Origin: Trichobilharzia regenti
Lineage: Eukaryota; Platyhelminthes; Trematoda; Strigeidida; Schistosomatidae
Length of the DNA: 64,000 nt
Reading direction: 5' to 3'
Assembly: GCA_944472135.2 (NCBI GenBank)
Contig: OX235267.1
Coordinates: 14,925,452-14,989,451 of the forward strand
Part shown: one piece after another, positions 1-10,639 of the stretch
How the letters are laid out: each line of letters opens with the position of its first letter
Position numbering within the stretch: position 1 is the first letter of the stretch
Notes under the pieces: model-generated
Databases searched by the model: none
Told to the model about the DNA's origin: nothing
What the model saw: only the letters and a program-made list of their open reading frames with translations
Translations under genes and position numbers: made by a program

Positions 1-191
1 ATATTATAATGTTATGATGTGTTATGTCTCATTCAGTAGTATTTTTATAGTGTTTACGCACACATATATATGTGCCCTGTCAGCAGCTGCCGCCGCCGCT
101 GCTGCATTACAATTTCGTCGTCATCATGATGATCTTACCCTTTTCTAAAATAAAAATTACGATAGAAAAGTAAAAAAAAACAATGACCGAA

Positions 192-193
192 CC

Positions 194-222
<29 letters not shown>
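192..222 (+). repeat. CAG/CAA trinucleotide run
   Basis: About five CAG followed by four CAA triplets, directly abutting the start of a LINE fragment. It could in principle be glutamine- or serine-coding, but no splice signals or extended coding context support an exon. Positions 1-191 hold only AT-rich and microsatellite-like sequence in which nothing else is recognised. Confidence 0.6.
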
Positions 223-224
<2 letters not shown>

Positions 225-2003
225 ATACAGAAGGTTCGTTTGGCATTTGCCTGCGGACTTACGCTATCTCTGGTTTAGTAGACGTGATATTCCGGTGAAT
301 AGCTGGCTGTCTGTCGACAAAAGCGCGTGTGTACTGCTCAGCAGCAGTTCACTCTATCCCCCTTTATGGCTGACTGCGAGTGAGACATGGCCACTTCCAT
401 TAAAGCCTCCAAAGCCTCAGGATGGTCGGGAGTGGGTGCTTTGCGCTGCGGGTTGGCCACCCCTCCGTACACCTCTTGAAATGCTCCCATATGACCGGGC
501 GTCTTACATAGCCTCTCCTGAGGAAGTCCTACTCACTGCCTTCACGTGGCGGAGGTGTTTTTTTCACCGAAGTGAGAGGGCAAAAGCGGATGCCTAGCGC
601 TCTTCACCGGGTTGACTGTCCATTGGATGACAGTCTAGGGGAGATGGCTAAACCCTGATTCCAAACCTCCAACGACTGGAGTATGAAGCTCACCGGAGCT
701 CACTGGCAGACGAATGGACAAAGGGCTTATTGGATGCCCTGAATGTCTGGCCCCATTCAAAAAGGCGTATGAACCGGACTCCGGTCACTGACTGGCTTCC
801 AATGGATAGTGGACTCCCTACTCCACTCCTACTGCCTTGTAGGTCACACTTGGTTGTGTAAAGGCTAGAGCTGCACTCTGAAACAAAAGGCCGAGCGATT
901 CTGGGGACATCACTCGTACCTAATTCCCATGAAACTTCATGAACTCTCTACAACATCAACCAAATTCCAGTACCGGTCCAACAACGTCGCCTTCGGTGGT
1001 TTGGCCATGTTCTGCACCAACCAGATGACGATCTGGTCAAATCAGTTCTAAATCCCTCACCATTTGCATCTTGGCGATGTCGCAGGGGTGGACAGCTGAA
1101 AACATGGCTTGGCACAGTCAAGGCTGATATGGAATGCCTAGGGCTACAAACCGTCTACGGACTCCGCCTGTGGAACAAGAATTGGATAACCCTGTCGCAA
1201 AACCTTGCATCAGATCGCCGCGCCTGGGCAGCGATGATTCGAGATGTTCATGAAGCCGGCTCATCCTCCCGTAGGAGATAACCGAAGTAAAGTAAAGTAA
1301 GTAAGTGCTTCCATTGAAATTGGAAGATACGAAAAGGTTCTTTGATCATAGGTGTCTGCCTGTGCTGTATCTCCCTTGTTAGGTAATTGTATTGAGGTTA
1401 GGCGTTGGTCGAGTGTTCTAGGTAAGTTGGAGGGAGAATTAATCGATGAGGTGGTTATGAAGTTAAATGGATTGAGAGAGATAGTTAGGACATGTGTTAC
1501 TGCGCGCATACCTAGCCTAACTTACCCATCGATCGCCTTCCTCGACAACGGGAAATGTTAGCTGACTGACTGACTGACATAGGATGGGTCAGGTTGGGAA
1601 AGAGTTGGCTAGTTGACTTCATCAGTCAATGAAATAACTTCACCATAGTTAGTTTAAACCAGCTAGCCGGCCACGTAGAGTGGGAGGTGTAAACTTCCTG
1701 ACTGACTGACTGGTTGGGGTCCTCAGGGTGGTAAGAACCAATGGTGGCGGCTGGAAGCAATTGGTGTAATATGGCTGAATATCGTTCTCGGTGATGGCTG
1801 ACGCAGATGTATTCACTCTTTGTGATTTATAATACCCTATAGAACCCTATTGTTTTTTCACATTACTATTCTTTTTCCCTAACTCACACTCCTGTTTATT
1901 ATCTCTGTTTTGAATCTCTTCTGTTACTTTGTGTGGTACATTGAGGGAGTGTAGCAGCCGGAACTGTTGTACATCTTTGCAAGGTTTTACGTTGAAACCT
2001 GTC
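223..2003 (+). mobile_element. RTE-like LINE 3' fragment (family RTE-A), interrupted by element B
   Basis: Positions 223-405 and 1308-2003 together read as the C-terminal end of a non-LTR reverse transcriptase (QKVRLAFA..., ETWPL, then HRCL-type and cysteine-rich tail sequence) followed by its 3' UTR. The same sequence recurs at 12450, 29500, 37364, 44575 and 57000. The frame is broken by stops, so this is a dead 5'-truncated copy. Insertion of element B split it: the joining sequence cttccatt(a/g)aa is present on both sides (394-405 and 1308-1319). The domain layout resembles the RTE clade, for example S. mansoni SR2. The clade is inferred. Confidence 0.75.
415..1304 (+). mobile_element. Element B: short LINE-derived element with GTAAA-type tail
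   Basis: About 890 bp, inserted in RTE-A with an imperfect 11-12 bp target duplication. At 975-1281 the + strand reads open as a LINE C-terminal tail: RRLRWFGHVLHQPDDD, then RRGGQLKTWL, then SDRRAWAAMIRD, then a stop. The end is a repeated gtaaa tract (about 1285-1304) like LINE 3' tails. A second copy on the minus strand at 34869-35446 begins at the same 5' base (CCTCAGGAT), which argues for a defined element rather than random 5' truncation. It encodes no full reverse transcriptase and so would be non-autonomous. Confidence 0.7.
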
Positions 2004-2079
2004 ACTCATAAGGAAGAAAGAATAACTAGTAATTTGGGGGGAAAATATGTGAAGGTTTAATGGGGATATTGAAGATAAC

Positions 2080-2300
2080 AAGGACTGAATGTATCTACGC
2101 AAGTGAGGACGATTTTACGCCATATCACATCGATTTTCTCAAGCCATTGGTTCTTAGCCTACTGAGGACCCCAACCAGTCAAAGACTCGATGGACTGATG
2201 CTGGGTTTTTGTGTAACCATCCCCTGACTCACTCTTTCCTAACCTAATCAATCTTATGTCAGCTAACATTGATCGTTGACGAGGATGATGGTTTGGCATG
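2080..2300 (-). mobile_element. RTE-A LINE 3' fragment
   Basis: Reverse-complement copy of the sequence at about 1717-1840 and its upstream region (ggaccccaaccagtc, tcagctaacattgatc). It forms an inverted arrangement with the preceding + copy. Non-coding. Confidence 0.6.
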
Positions 2301-2650
2301 TTCAACATCCATATCCTAGCTGTCTTGATATCCACGTAGTTTCGCTAAACCTTATCAAGACGGTAGGGGTGTATTCACAATAGTTTGAAGTAAGTAGTAT
2401 TATTAAGTAGTATGTGTATATTCCCATAATTGCATCACGAATAACTTCAGACAAAAAGGAACAAACAATTCAAAAATGTTGAAAAATAAGGTGGGAAATC
2501 AGATAACTTTTTGTTCCCTTCAATTCATGGTGTATCATATCGTATAGACTGAAATTAACATTTGAATGTCTTGGCGAGTGATTTTATTGAATCGAAGTGT
2601 TTTCGTCTCTTTTGACGTGTTTTCTTCAAGGCAGAAGAAAATGATGAGCT

Positions 2651-2674
2651 CTGTGTGTGTGCGTGTGTGTGTGT
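2651..2674. repeat. (GT)n microsatellite
   Basis: Dinucleotide tract with one GC interruption. Confidence 0.9.
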
Positions 2675-2721
2675 CTAACAATCCCTATGCTTTTAAATTA
2701 CTTCTTTAATTAGTTTACGTG

Positions 2722-2850
2722 TCGAGTGGAACCTAGGACTTCTTCAAGCTTTGATGTTTCAGTAGGGCTTGTATTGTTTTCATTCAAGGTGGATGGGATT
2801 GCTTGTCTCATGCTAAAGCTTTCCCTCTTTTCCAGGCTTACCACCATCTA
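2722..2850 (-). mobile_element. SINE-1 tail, degenerate
   Basis: Matches the tail of SINE-1 (gaacctaggacttc, gtttcagtagg, gcttgtctcatgc) with many substitutions. The tRNA-like head is not recognisable, so this is an old copy. Confidence 0.45.
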
Positions 2851-2862
2851 TTTTTTTATATT

Positions 2863-3310
2863 CAAGTATTGGTTTGTAGGGATTTTGTTTGATTGGTTGA
2901 AGGATTTTATCATGAGCTGACATCAGTTAGAGAACCATTAAGAAACCAGCTGGGAGTACTGGACAGCTGTTTCGTCATCCTAGTTTGGGACTCCTCATCA
3001 GGACGCACTCGCTCTATTCGGGTAGGTAGTTACCTGGGGTTCCAATGGGAGTTGCTCTATATTGTGTGTGAATTGGCAGAAGTTAGAATGCATACACTGA
3101 CTGGCCATTGGATTGCCGGGCCCCAGTGGCTTAAAGTTCTATAAGTTCACTTTGTAACCGGAAGGTCCTGTGTTTAAATCCTGTTGGTGGGTGCATGTTG
3201 CTGAAGAGTCACAAACTGGCCCGACGAAACAGCTGGTTGTCCATTACTCCACTGGTGGTTTTCCAATGCTTCCGTAACCGATGTCAGCTTATGATGAAAT
3301 CCTGTCACCA
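2863..3310. mobile_element. SINE-3 inverted pair
   Basis: Positions 2863-3018 are a minus-strand 3' half and 3019-3310 a plus-strand copy containing the tRNA-like head (ccagtggctt... with a degenerate B box) and tail (gatgtcagcttatgatgaaatcctg). This head-to-head layout recurs through the window. Both arms carry the hammerhead-like segment around 2957-2995 and 3205-3240. Confidence 0.7.
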
Positions 3311-3444
3311 TGCATTAAATTAAGGTGGTAGTGATGAGGTTCAGTAGTGCATCGGCCGTGGGAGTCGGACCTCGGACCATGTGTTGTGTGTTTGGCGAGC
3401 ATTCTGCCGTTGAACGTATGTATATATTGAATAATATAAACCAC

Positions 3445-4165
3445 AAAGTCTGAACGTATCTGCATCACCCATCACTGAAAACGATTTGGAATCATATCAC
3501 CAATTGTATCCAGCCGGCACCATTGATTCTTGTCATCCCGAGGACTTCGACTAGGCAGTCTGCACCCCACCCCCCCTACGTGAGTGGCTGACTGGCTGGC
3601 CGACTTAAACTAACTGTTGTGAATTTATTTCATTGACTGATGAAGCCATGTTTTCGTTTGACTACCACCACCACCACCACCTGGTCCTATGTCAGCTAAC
3701 ATCGTCCGTCGAGGAAGGCAGTCGATGGCCAGGCTAGGCTAGGTCTGGTTATAAAATTTCGACACCTGTGATCAAAGACAGCTAGCTAGCCAGCTAGGCT
3801 TTTCATATCTTCTATTTATTAATGGAGGCTATGTCTCTCAGGGTGCGTCGGTGGCATAGCGGTTAGGACGTTCGCCGTCCATGCACATGGTTCGGGGTTC
3901 GATCCCCCGCCGCACTCCTTTACCTCGCCAAGCCATAAATAATCCTGGTAAAGAGGAAAGGTTGGGCATGAGGCTAGCAACCCCATCCAGTAAAAAAATT
4001 ACCACTGCTACAGAATCTTCAAGTCACTAGCATGAATCCCTATGTACCACTGGGAACGTGAAGGAAAAAAAATGTCTCACAGGCATAAGGACGGAGGACA
4101 GATCGAACTGCTATCGTGTAGTACACACGTCTTTTGATCGATAGCCAGTCAGATATCACATCTAC
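3445..4165 (-). mobile_element. RTE-A LINE 3' fragment, split by a SINE-1
   Basis: Minus-strand RTE-A sequence runs 3445-3842 and resumes at 4072, with a SINE-1 inserted between. Non-coding, with stops in all relevant frames. Confidence 0.7.
3843..4071 (+). mobile_element. SINE-1 (tRNA-derived, poly-A tail)
   Basis: The head has an A-box-like tggcatagcggttagga and a B-box ggttcgatccc, as expected for an internal RNA polymerase III promoter derived from a tRNA. A tail of about 150 bp ends in ggaaaaaaaa. Target duplication: atgtctctcagg (3831-3842) and atgtctcacagg (4072-4083), 11 of 12 identical. The insertion is younger than the RTE-A fragment it interrupts. Confidence 0.85.
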
Positions 4166-4379
4166 TAAGCCATAGATGTCGTAGGTTATCAAATGCTGTT
4201 TCACAGTGGAAAAAGGAAGAAGTATTCACACAGCATACACATTAACTGAAAGTTAAGTATGTCGTGTTAAGGCATCAAAAGGCGTGCAATTAAAATAATC
4301 TATAATTGTATAAATGGTGGCGGTAGTGGTGCCATGTTTATCTTTTTTTAAAATCTTATATAGTCTATTTTTTTTAATA

Positions 4380-4500
4380 TTTACATTCCCGGTGGAAAAT
4401 AAGGCTTCAAGCTCGTAGAGATTTTAAATTTTCGGTAGCAGTGATGTTTATTTTTATAGGGTGATGGAGTTACTAGCCTCATGTTATGCGCAACAGTTGT
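4380..4500 (-). mobile_element. SINE-1 tail, degenerate
   Basis: Shows ttcccggtggaa, ggcttcaagctcgtag and gatggagttactagcctcatg, which are decayed SINE-1 tail blocks in reverse orientation. The head is missing. Confidence 0.55.
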
Positions 4501-4609
4501 ATGAATAGCGGCCTGCTTAAATCACTGGGCTATTCACCAAAGTGCTTAAACTCTTCTACACTTCTTATTATTGTTTGAATCGTACAGTTATATATATATT
4601 TTTTGATTA

Positions 4610-4780
4610 CAGCTTGATTCCACACCTTATTTTTGGTACTAGTATGAAATTTTCAGCATGGATATCGGAAGCCCAAACTTTGCAGGTCGACCGTAGATAT
4701 CAGGTGTGCGTCGGCAGGGGGTCAAACTTCGGATCATGTGCATGGTCGGCGAGAGTCCACCATTGTGTCACCGACGCACG
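4610..4780 (-). mobile_element. SINE-2 (tRNA-derived)
   Basis: The same tRNA-like head as SINE-1 (reverse complement around 4710-4780) is joined to a different tail: a ccgtagatatcagg block, ccatgctgaaaatt-type sequence and a tacaaaaat-type block ending in cttgattccac. Other copies are at 10415, 19272 and 34398. Confidence 0.7.
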
Positions 4781-5029
4781 AATATATCAAATGATCAATA
4801 CATAAACTCTCGCGCATTACCAATTCTCGAAGCAATTGAAGACAAAAAAATCTACAGAATTGGTCTGCCTCTGTCTGTCTGTTTTCGACATAGAACTCTG
4901 CACAAATGTGCGGCAGTTCAAGTCGCCACAGAATCGGTACTCTCCTTATATGGAGCAACAACACTGCAACAAATGATGTACTTGAGATTATTACTTTATA
5001 TTGAGGAGTAAATGTTTTCGGAACTAAAT

Positions 5030-6027
5030 ACGCTGAAAATCTTTGTACCCCTCCAAATGCCAAACAGTCAATTTCACCTTTAGGCATAAATCTGACCTAA
5101 ACAAACTGGTTAGCACTCACGAGGTGTGCAACATAGATGGCACTGAATAGAAACCAAGTCGGAAAATAAATACCTAAGTGTCATTCTATCTGCTGATCTT
5201 TCCTGGTCGTCTCATATCTTGATGATTCCTAAGAAAATATTCCGTCTTACCTTCTACATCAAGAAGTTAAGATATTCTGGTATAACCCAACTCAACCCTT
5301 ACTCCTACAATTCCTTAACTCTTGCCTCTTGCCTATTATTCTCTATTGTTCCCCCTTAGTTTTTCCTGGGCTACTGAAGAAAGACTATACCTTATTACAC
5401 AGGATGTTAAAGGTTGTCAGCAGGGTAAGCAACGTGCCACTTAACCAGCTTGTTAATATTCTGGTCGACAGGCATTTGGACTCATGTGAAAAATGGGCTC
5501 AATCCATTTTATCTAACTCACATCACCCTCTTCATTCACAATTCTCCCCTTGTATCTCATCAGGCAGGCAGAACCAGAAGCCTATATAGAAAACTATATG
5601 CTCGCACTAGCAAGTACAAAAACTCAACCATACCCTACTTAGCTCGTGTTCTCTACGATGAGGAAAGCACTAGTCGTGAAACTTATAACTTATTAAATAG
5701 TCAGTAGAACAACTGGATCTCGTATTCCCAACTCATATCATTTATAGGTACAACGTTTTCTTTCTCTCTTTTCCTTTTCTCTCTCTCTTTTTCCTGTTAT
5801 GTGCTGCTTTGTTTCTTTCTTCTGCTTACACCAGTAAATATGCTACCATCTACTTTTCCAACACCTTCAAACACTGTTCAATTTTGGCTTTGCTACCGAC
5901 ATGCCAATATGTTGTTGTCATAATGAACTGAGATTACCTTAATCTATGTAGAATTTTATTTATTGATAATGTACTAACTGGATGCAATACTGTAGTAAAA
6001 AATTATTATTATTATTATTATTATTGT
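5030..6027 (+). pseudogene. CR1-like LINE reverse transcriptase C-terminus and 3' end
   Basis: The + strand reads as the C-terminal part of a CR1-type (SR1-like) reverse transcriptase: a KYLxVILSADLSWSSHI block near 5165-5220, PIILYCSPLVFPGLL near 5330, then RxLYARTSKYKNSTIPYL and a terminal stop at 5705-5707. At least one frameshift lies between about 5540 and 5590, and a stop interrupts the early part. A UTR of about 290 bp and an (ATT)n tail at 6003-6027 follow, as expected for a LINE 3' end. The upstream catalytic palm is absent. Positions 4790-5030 are not recognised. Confidence 0.75.
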
Positions 6028-6074
6028 GGTGTCCACATATTGTATGAAATAAAGCTTTACTATTAGTATTATTA

Positions 6075-6215
6075 TTCCCTATTTCCTGGTTTTCTTACCG
6101 GCTTAACAAGGTGTAAAGGAGTGCATATATCTGCACCTGGAATCGAACTCGCTAAAATCACATGCATGATTGGCTGACGAGTATTCAGCCGCTAAGTCAT
6201 CGATGTACTTCTATA
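6075..6215 (-). mobile_element. SINE-1, degenerate
   Basis: Reverse-orientation SINE-1 head and part of the tail: a B-box remnant ggaatcgaactcg, a catgcatgattggc block and taaaggagtgcat. Confidence 0.55.
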
Positions 6216-6352
6216 GTCTATTGGGAGAGGAAAAAACCGTTTTCCATTTTTGGTATTTACAAAGAAGACTGATAAAAAGTATCAATTTTTTGTGTGTGGT
6301 AATTAAAACCTGATCAATACTCATTTCATTATTATTATTTTTTTGATTACAG

Positions 6353-7119
6353 AACTCAATACGCCATAATCTATCACTACATGATAGATTTACAAAATGT
6401 CCAAAATCATCAGATAATACAAAATCTTCTTATTGGAGAATTAATCCAGATGTGGCGGCGAAACCATATGTACGCAGACGAGCTTGTTCAATGGATACAA
6501 CTAATTTAAAACGACCAAGTCATTACGGGAAAATGAATAATCGATCAGGTGGTGCTGGTGGCGGCGGTGTTGCTCATCGTAGTAATGCATCCAATAATAA
6601 TAACAACAACAACAATAACAGCAGCATGACTGGACATCATCATCGTCTTCAAGTGCCTTCAACAGACAATAATGAGGCAATGAAGTTATCTTTATCACCA
6701 GTATGTGAATTACAACAGCAGCAACAACACCATCCATTGGATTTCAATAATTATGCCTCATCAAAACTTGCCTGTAATCGATCAGATACTACTGGAACAG
6801 ATTGTAACAGCAACAACAGTCGTTTAGCTTCGTCAACATCACCGTCAACAGATACGTGTAGTACAACTAAGTCTATGCATTTTTATCATTGTACACAACA
6901 GTCAAATACAACCAATGATACACTATGTGATAATAATAATAATCCACTAATTAGTTCACATTGGCAAAATCCTAAAGCATTAACACATCATCATCATCAA
7001 CAACAGCAGCAGGCATATAATTCAAATGCTACATCTGGCGGCGGCGGCGGCGGTAATAATATATTCAATTCAGGATTCTCTGGTCTATCATGTTCTACTG
7101 ATCTACCACCAAATCGATG
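6353..7119 (+). CDS. foxo: FOXO-type forkhead transcription factor, internal exon (C-terminal half of DNA-binding domain)
   Basis: FOXO proteins bind DNA through a winged-helix forkhead domain and are inactivated by insulin/PI3K/Akt phosphorylation. The exon starts after ttttttgattacag and reads in phase 0: recognition helix 3 NSIRHNLSLHDRF (residues 1-13), then SSYWRINPD (25-33), then RRRACSMD (41-48). RRRACS fits the Akt consensus RxRxxS and matches the FOXO-family RRRAxSMD signature, which separates FOXO from other forkheads. The remaining residues, to 255, are low complexity: poly-Asn, His and Gln runs and a Gly block. The wing residues before SSYW differ from vertebrate FOXO, and the basic KKK-type cluster that usually follows the Akt site is not evident. 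The exon ends CGATG|gtaaat, leaving two bases of a codon that the next exon completes as Cys. The N-terminal half of the forkhead domain is not in the window. Confidence 0.9.
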
Positions 7120-7221
7120 GTAAATTCCTTTTTTTTTGTTTTGTTTGTTATTGCATAATTACTATTATTATTATTATTGCTTACAATGTCTACGTTTTTT
7201 AATTTGTGGGTGGTGACTAGC

Positions 7222-7292
7222 GGTAGTGGAATACACCAGGATGAAGCTCATTTCGCGTCCTATTTGGGACTACCTTGTCAGCTAATGGATGA
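7222..7292 (-). ncRNA. Hammerhead ribozyme remnant, core with insertion
   Basis: The minus strand shows gctgacaaggtagtccc, then aaataggac, gcgaaatg and atcctggtg. The CUGANGA core is broken by an insertion (acaaggtagtcc in place of acgagtcc). The same insertion is found at 63069. Predicted inactive as a classical hammerhead. Confidence 0.6.
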
Positions 7293-7562
7293 ACCTGGGC
7301 TCGAACCCAGTGCCCATTGTTTCAAACGCCAAAGCGGGTTATCCACAAGACCACTTGGGCCATGAGAGCTGGCCACCTCTTGTGCCAACGGGTCATATTA
7401 ATTATTTAATTGAACTTTTTAGATTTTCTCATCGATTGATTGATGTGACCGAAGTGCTCAGTCTACTCAGGTTGACATGTTTGTTGGCTTCTTGTGTAGA
7501 TGCTTTGACGATATCTGGGCATTTAATTAGAATTTAATTTTTGTGGATGGTAACTAGCAGTG

Positions 7563-7614
7563 GGATCCACCAGGATAAAGCGCATTTCGTCTTATTTGGG
7601 ACTCGTCAGCTGGT
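7563..7614 (-). ncRNA. Type I hammerhead ribozyme, intact core
   Basis: The minus strand reads ACCAG (stem I), CUGACGA, GUCC-CAAAUA-AGAC (stem II with one mismatch), GAAA, a short stem III, the AUC cleavage triplet, then CUGGU (stem I partner). Every invariant core base is present. Antisense to the FOXO transcript, so it would need its own transcription. Confidence 0.75.
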
Positions 7615-7617
7615 AAG

Positions 7618-7875
7618 AATTCGCGACCAGTAGGAGGAGGAGAAGATGGTCATCGATAACATCGGCTAGCGGTCGTGCTAGATGTCATTGACTCAGTAGT
7701 CCTCAGTGGCTGCTGAATGGTGTACACGACAAGCTCATTTTGTTCACCTGAAGGTTCTTAGTTCGCAATGATGAAGAGTCCCGGATGGGGGACGAAGCAG
7801 TTGGCCATTACTTCCTTGTGCTCAATAGTTCTCTCCCTCTATCTGAAGTTGATTTGTGAATAAAACTGTTTACCA
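7618..7875 (+). mobile_element. SINE-3, degenerate
   Basis: Carries the SINE-3 left block (cgcgaccagtagg, catcggctagcggtcgtgc), a decayed head (cagtggctgctgaatgg) and tail (tgatgaagagtcccgga, ggacgaagcagttggcc). Confidence 0.6.
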
Positions 7876-8178
7876 GTTGGTAGTAAGCCCTCGGAAAATG
7901 TGAAAGGTTGGACTGAGCTCACACCTTAAAAATGACATCACGCGTACTGAAAGTCTTAACATCGTCAAAGCTCAAAAAAGAAATCGCAGTGTATTCTGTA
8001 TTATAGTTTCGTCATTTAAGCATGAATTAGCACTGGACAGTTTTTGATGTCTGTTTTTTATAGGTGAATGGGGTGTCCTTTCATAGGAATCTTCTGAATC
8101 ATATATCTGATTCACAGAACCAATTATTTGAAACTTAGTTACTTGGTACGGTACGGGACCATAAGCCTCATTTATTAT

Positions 8179-8200
8179 GTGTGTGTGTGTGTGTGTGTGC
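8179..8200. repeat. (GT)n microsatellite
   Basis: Perfect dinucleotide tract. Positions 7876-8178 and 8201-8559 show no recognisable element. Confidence 0.9.
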
Positions 8201-8559
8201 GAGAATGAGAGGCAGAGTTACTCAGTTACCTGAGGTTGAAGCATTCGGTGAATCAGAAATCACATTTAGGATCAGTTAGGTGAAAGTTAAACGCTTAAGC
8301 CAAGGTTACAATCAATTGACACTAAGTCTAGATATTAAAATTAGACAGTTAATAATTCCTTCTAATCTAATGGTAAATATATGTGTTGTATATAGATAAG
8401 AAGTGGAAATATTCTTGTATAATGAATGAATTTCTGTTGCTGTAAAAGTCAACGTACTATAATTATCAAATCTGTGTGTGTGTGTTTACCCGAAGACAAA
8501 CTGGTTGCTGTATGTAGGCGTAGAAAAATTTAACAGTGTCTTTGTTCGACGTCAATTGT

Positions 8560-8960
8560 AGTGGATAGTGACTAACAGTGGAATCCAGGATAAAGCGCAT
8601 TTCGTCCAGTTTGTGACTCGTCATTCGGATGTACCTGTATTGCCTAGTTAGTCAGTGGTGGTGTTCCCACCCCAGGCGGTCTAGTGGATAACGCCTTGGG
8701 GTTTGAAACTATGGGAACCGGGTTCGAGTCTCGGTGAAGGGGGCACCATCACTGACTGACGAGCCAGTCCCAAATAGAAGCGTGAAATGCACGTTATCCT
8801 GGATTGTTGCACTGCTATTCACCATCCTCCCTCCCAATTGACTTCAAGTTACATGACTAGACATCGTCGAAGCATCTGCATGAGGAGGAGTGGGAGGAGC
8901 CGACATGTGAACCTGAGATCGAGCACTTCGGTCCAGTCAATCAATCGATGGGAGAATCAA
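8560..8960. mobile_element. Sm-alpha inverted pair (partial minus, full plus)
   Basis: Positions 8560-8645 are a minus-strand hammerhead block: core changed to AUGACGA, but GAAA and the AUC site are kept. Positions 8665-8960 are a plus copy: head ggcggtctagtggataac, B box gggttcgagtc, a degenerate hammerhead at 8745-8815 with extra bases in stem II, and tail cgagcacttcggtcc. Confidence 0.75.
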
Positions 8961-9289
8961 AATTGAATTCAATATAATGTCTCTTTTTTATGATCTTGAA
9001 AGCTGAATTTGTCACTAATTAATGTTTGTGAATGATCGATGAAATGGGGTTGTTGTTGGTAGTGAGGATACCTAAATATGTATATAGTTCTTAACAAAAA
9101 CACGCTTTTCAAACTTGTTTTCGTATCATACCTCGTGATCTTTTGAAAAGCAGTAATAACCCCACAGGTAGGTATTTGTTAGGTTGGTATAATCACACGA
9201 CTCACTGTTTTCATAAATGACTCATCCGTCTTAGGTGTGCTTTTCGGCGAATGTAATTTTGTTATAATTTCATTATATATATATTAGGC

Positions 9290-9490
9290 ACTTGGTTTAG
9301 TTCCCAGTGGCTGAATGGTCAACGAGCTTGACTTGTAACCGGGATATGGTTCTTTGGTTCGAACCCCGGGCGTTGGGGAGTACATACTGCAGAAGAGATT
9401 TCCAAAGAAGGATGAAACAGATATCCCTGCTGGATTTCCAATATTCCTTGTACTGTGATTCTAGCTCATGAATAAACCTGTAACCAATGG
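9290..9490 (+). mobile_element. SINE-3, degenerate
   Basis: Head ttcccagtggctgaatggtc with B box ggttcgaacccc, followed by a decayed tail (agcagaagag, gatgaaacag). Confidence 0.65.
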
Positions 9491-9559
9491 CGTATACCTT
9501 GCTGCATACAAACACTTTAAAGTTGTGTAAACATTCCGTGGTGGATATCTCATTACTTG

Positions 9560-9900
9560 AATGAATGCAAGCTAATATTGTGTACAGGTTCGATCATGAG
9601 TTGTTGATATCAGCTAGGGAATCATTGAAAACCAGCTTGGGGGGTGGTACTGAACAGCTGTTTCTCCCTAGCCCGAGACTCATCGGCAGTACGCACCTGT
9701 TTGGAGTCAGACCCACAAACTTCCGGTTACAAAGCGAGCTATTGGACCATTCAGCCATTGGGACCTGATCTAATGGCCAGTCTATGAATTTTAACTTCTA
9801 CCGATTCGTGATATCTGATCAGCACAACCACCAGCCGATATTCATAGGCGGTGAGTAATTGATCTCTTACCTGACTTGGTGGACGATCAATCCATAAGAA
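9560..9900 (-). mobile_element. SINE-3
   Basis: Reverse-orientation SINE-3: tail cagctagggaatcattg, hammerhead-like region near 9655-9700, head around 9720-9780 and left block to about 9900. It is tail-to-tail with the copy at 9290. Positions 9901-10410 show no recognised element. Confidence 0.65.
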
Positions 9901-10414
9901 GAAGCATAAAAAGTCATATTTCGGGTCAAGGAGACAAACAGTACCAATACAAGTAGCCTAAAGAGTGTGAAAACTCATAACAGACAACCGACTTTCACGA
10001 CGTTCAATGTCACCCACCGGGAGAGATGACTAATAGTGAACTCGTGGAAAAATCTAAAAGCTCAGTTCAACAAATTGAAGTATGTGCACTGAAGATGTGT
10101 TGGCCTAATGATGGGGCAATGCGAAAGTTTCTAACATAAACCATCATCATCCAGTTCAGAGAACATATCAACTAGATCAAAACAAAACCTGATGTTGTAT
10201 AAAATTGATTGATGAAAGTCGAGTGATCTGCAGTTAGACAAAATAGTCACTCGCTTTATGTTGATTGGAAGTGATTATATGCATTCAAATAGCTCATTGT
10301 GAGATATCGGCATAAAACTATAATTAGATGGTTTATTGTGTTCCCATCGCATAGCATCGTATAAATACACACAGACAGATTTACTTCTGTTAGCAGAGAA
10401 TGATACAATTCGTG

Positions 10415-10605
10415 TGCATCTGTGGCACAGCGGTTAGGACTCTCGCCGACCATGCACATGGGGTCTGGGGTTCGATCCCCTGCCGACTCAGATTCGATAT
10501 CAATAATCGGCCTGCAAAATTTGGGCTACCGATAATAACACATGCTGAAAGCTCCATACTTGTACCAAAAATACAGTGTTGTGGAGTCAAGTTAAAAATA
10601 AAGAT
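10415..10605 (+). mobile_element. SINE-2
   Basis: tRNA-like head (A box tggcacagcggttagga, B box ggttcgatccc) plus the SINE-2 tail (cgatatcaataatcgg, ccgataataacacatg, tgtaccaaaaat). Confidence 0.8.
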
Positions 10606-10639
10606 ACTGACTGTGATGACTAAATTCCATTATGGATTA

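Larger units (their letters stand above)
7201..7622 (-). mobile_element. Sm-alpha-type hammerhead SINE, tandem 1.5-mer
   Basis: Read on the minus strand the order is: hammerhead remnant (7563-7614), tail with cgagcacttcggtc-type block, linker with atgacccgttg, tRNA-like head with B box gggttcgagccc (about 7300-7370), second hammerhead region (7222-7292). The layout matches the schistosome Sm-alpha satellite/SINE known to encode hammerhead ribozymes. Confidence 0.8.

Noticed and set aside
1..222. CAG/CAA run and GC-rich CAG/CCG patch as an upstream FOXO exon
   Set aside because: No splice sites or forkhead-coding sequence can be seen, and a LINE starts immediately after.
247..597. 116-residue open frame
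   Set aside because: It crosses the junction of two LINE elements (RTE-A and element B) in a non-coding frame.
3843..3915. tRNA-like sequences with A and B boxes as tRNA genes
   Set aside because: They are followed by SINE tails, occur in many diverged copies, and lack a proper cloverleaf. They are SINE heads.
6501..6737. 78-residue minus-strand open frame
   Set aside because: Shadow of the FOXO exon, produced by repeat codons on the opposite strand.
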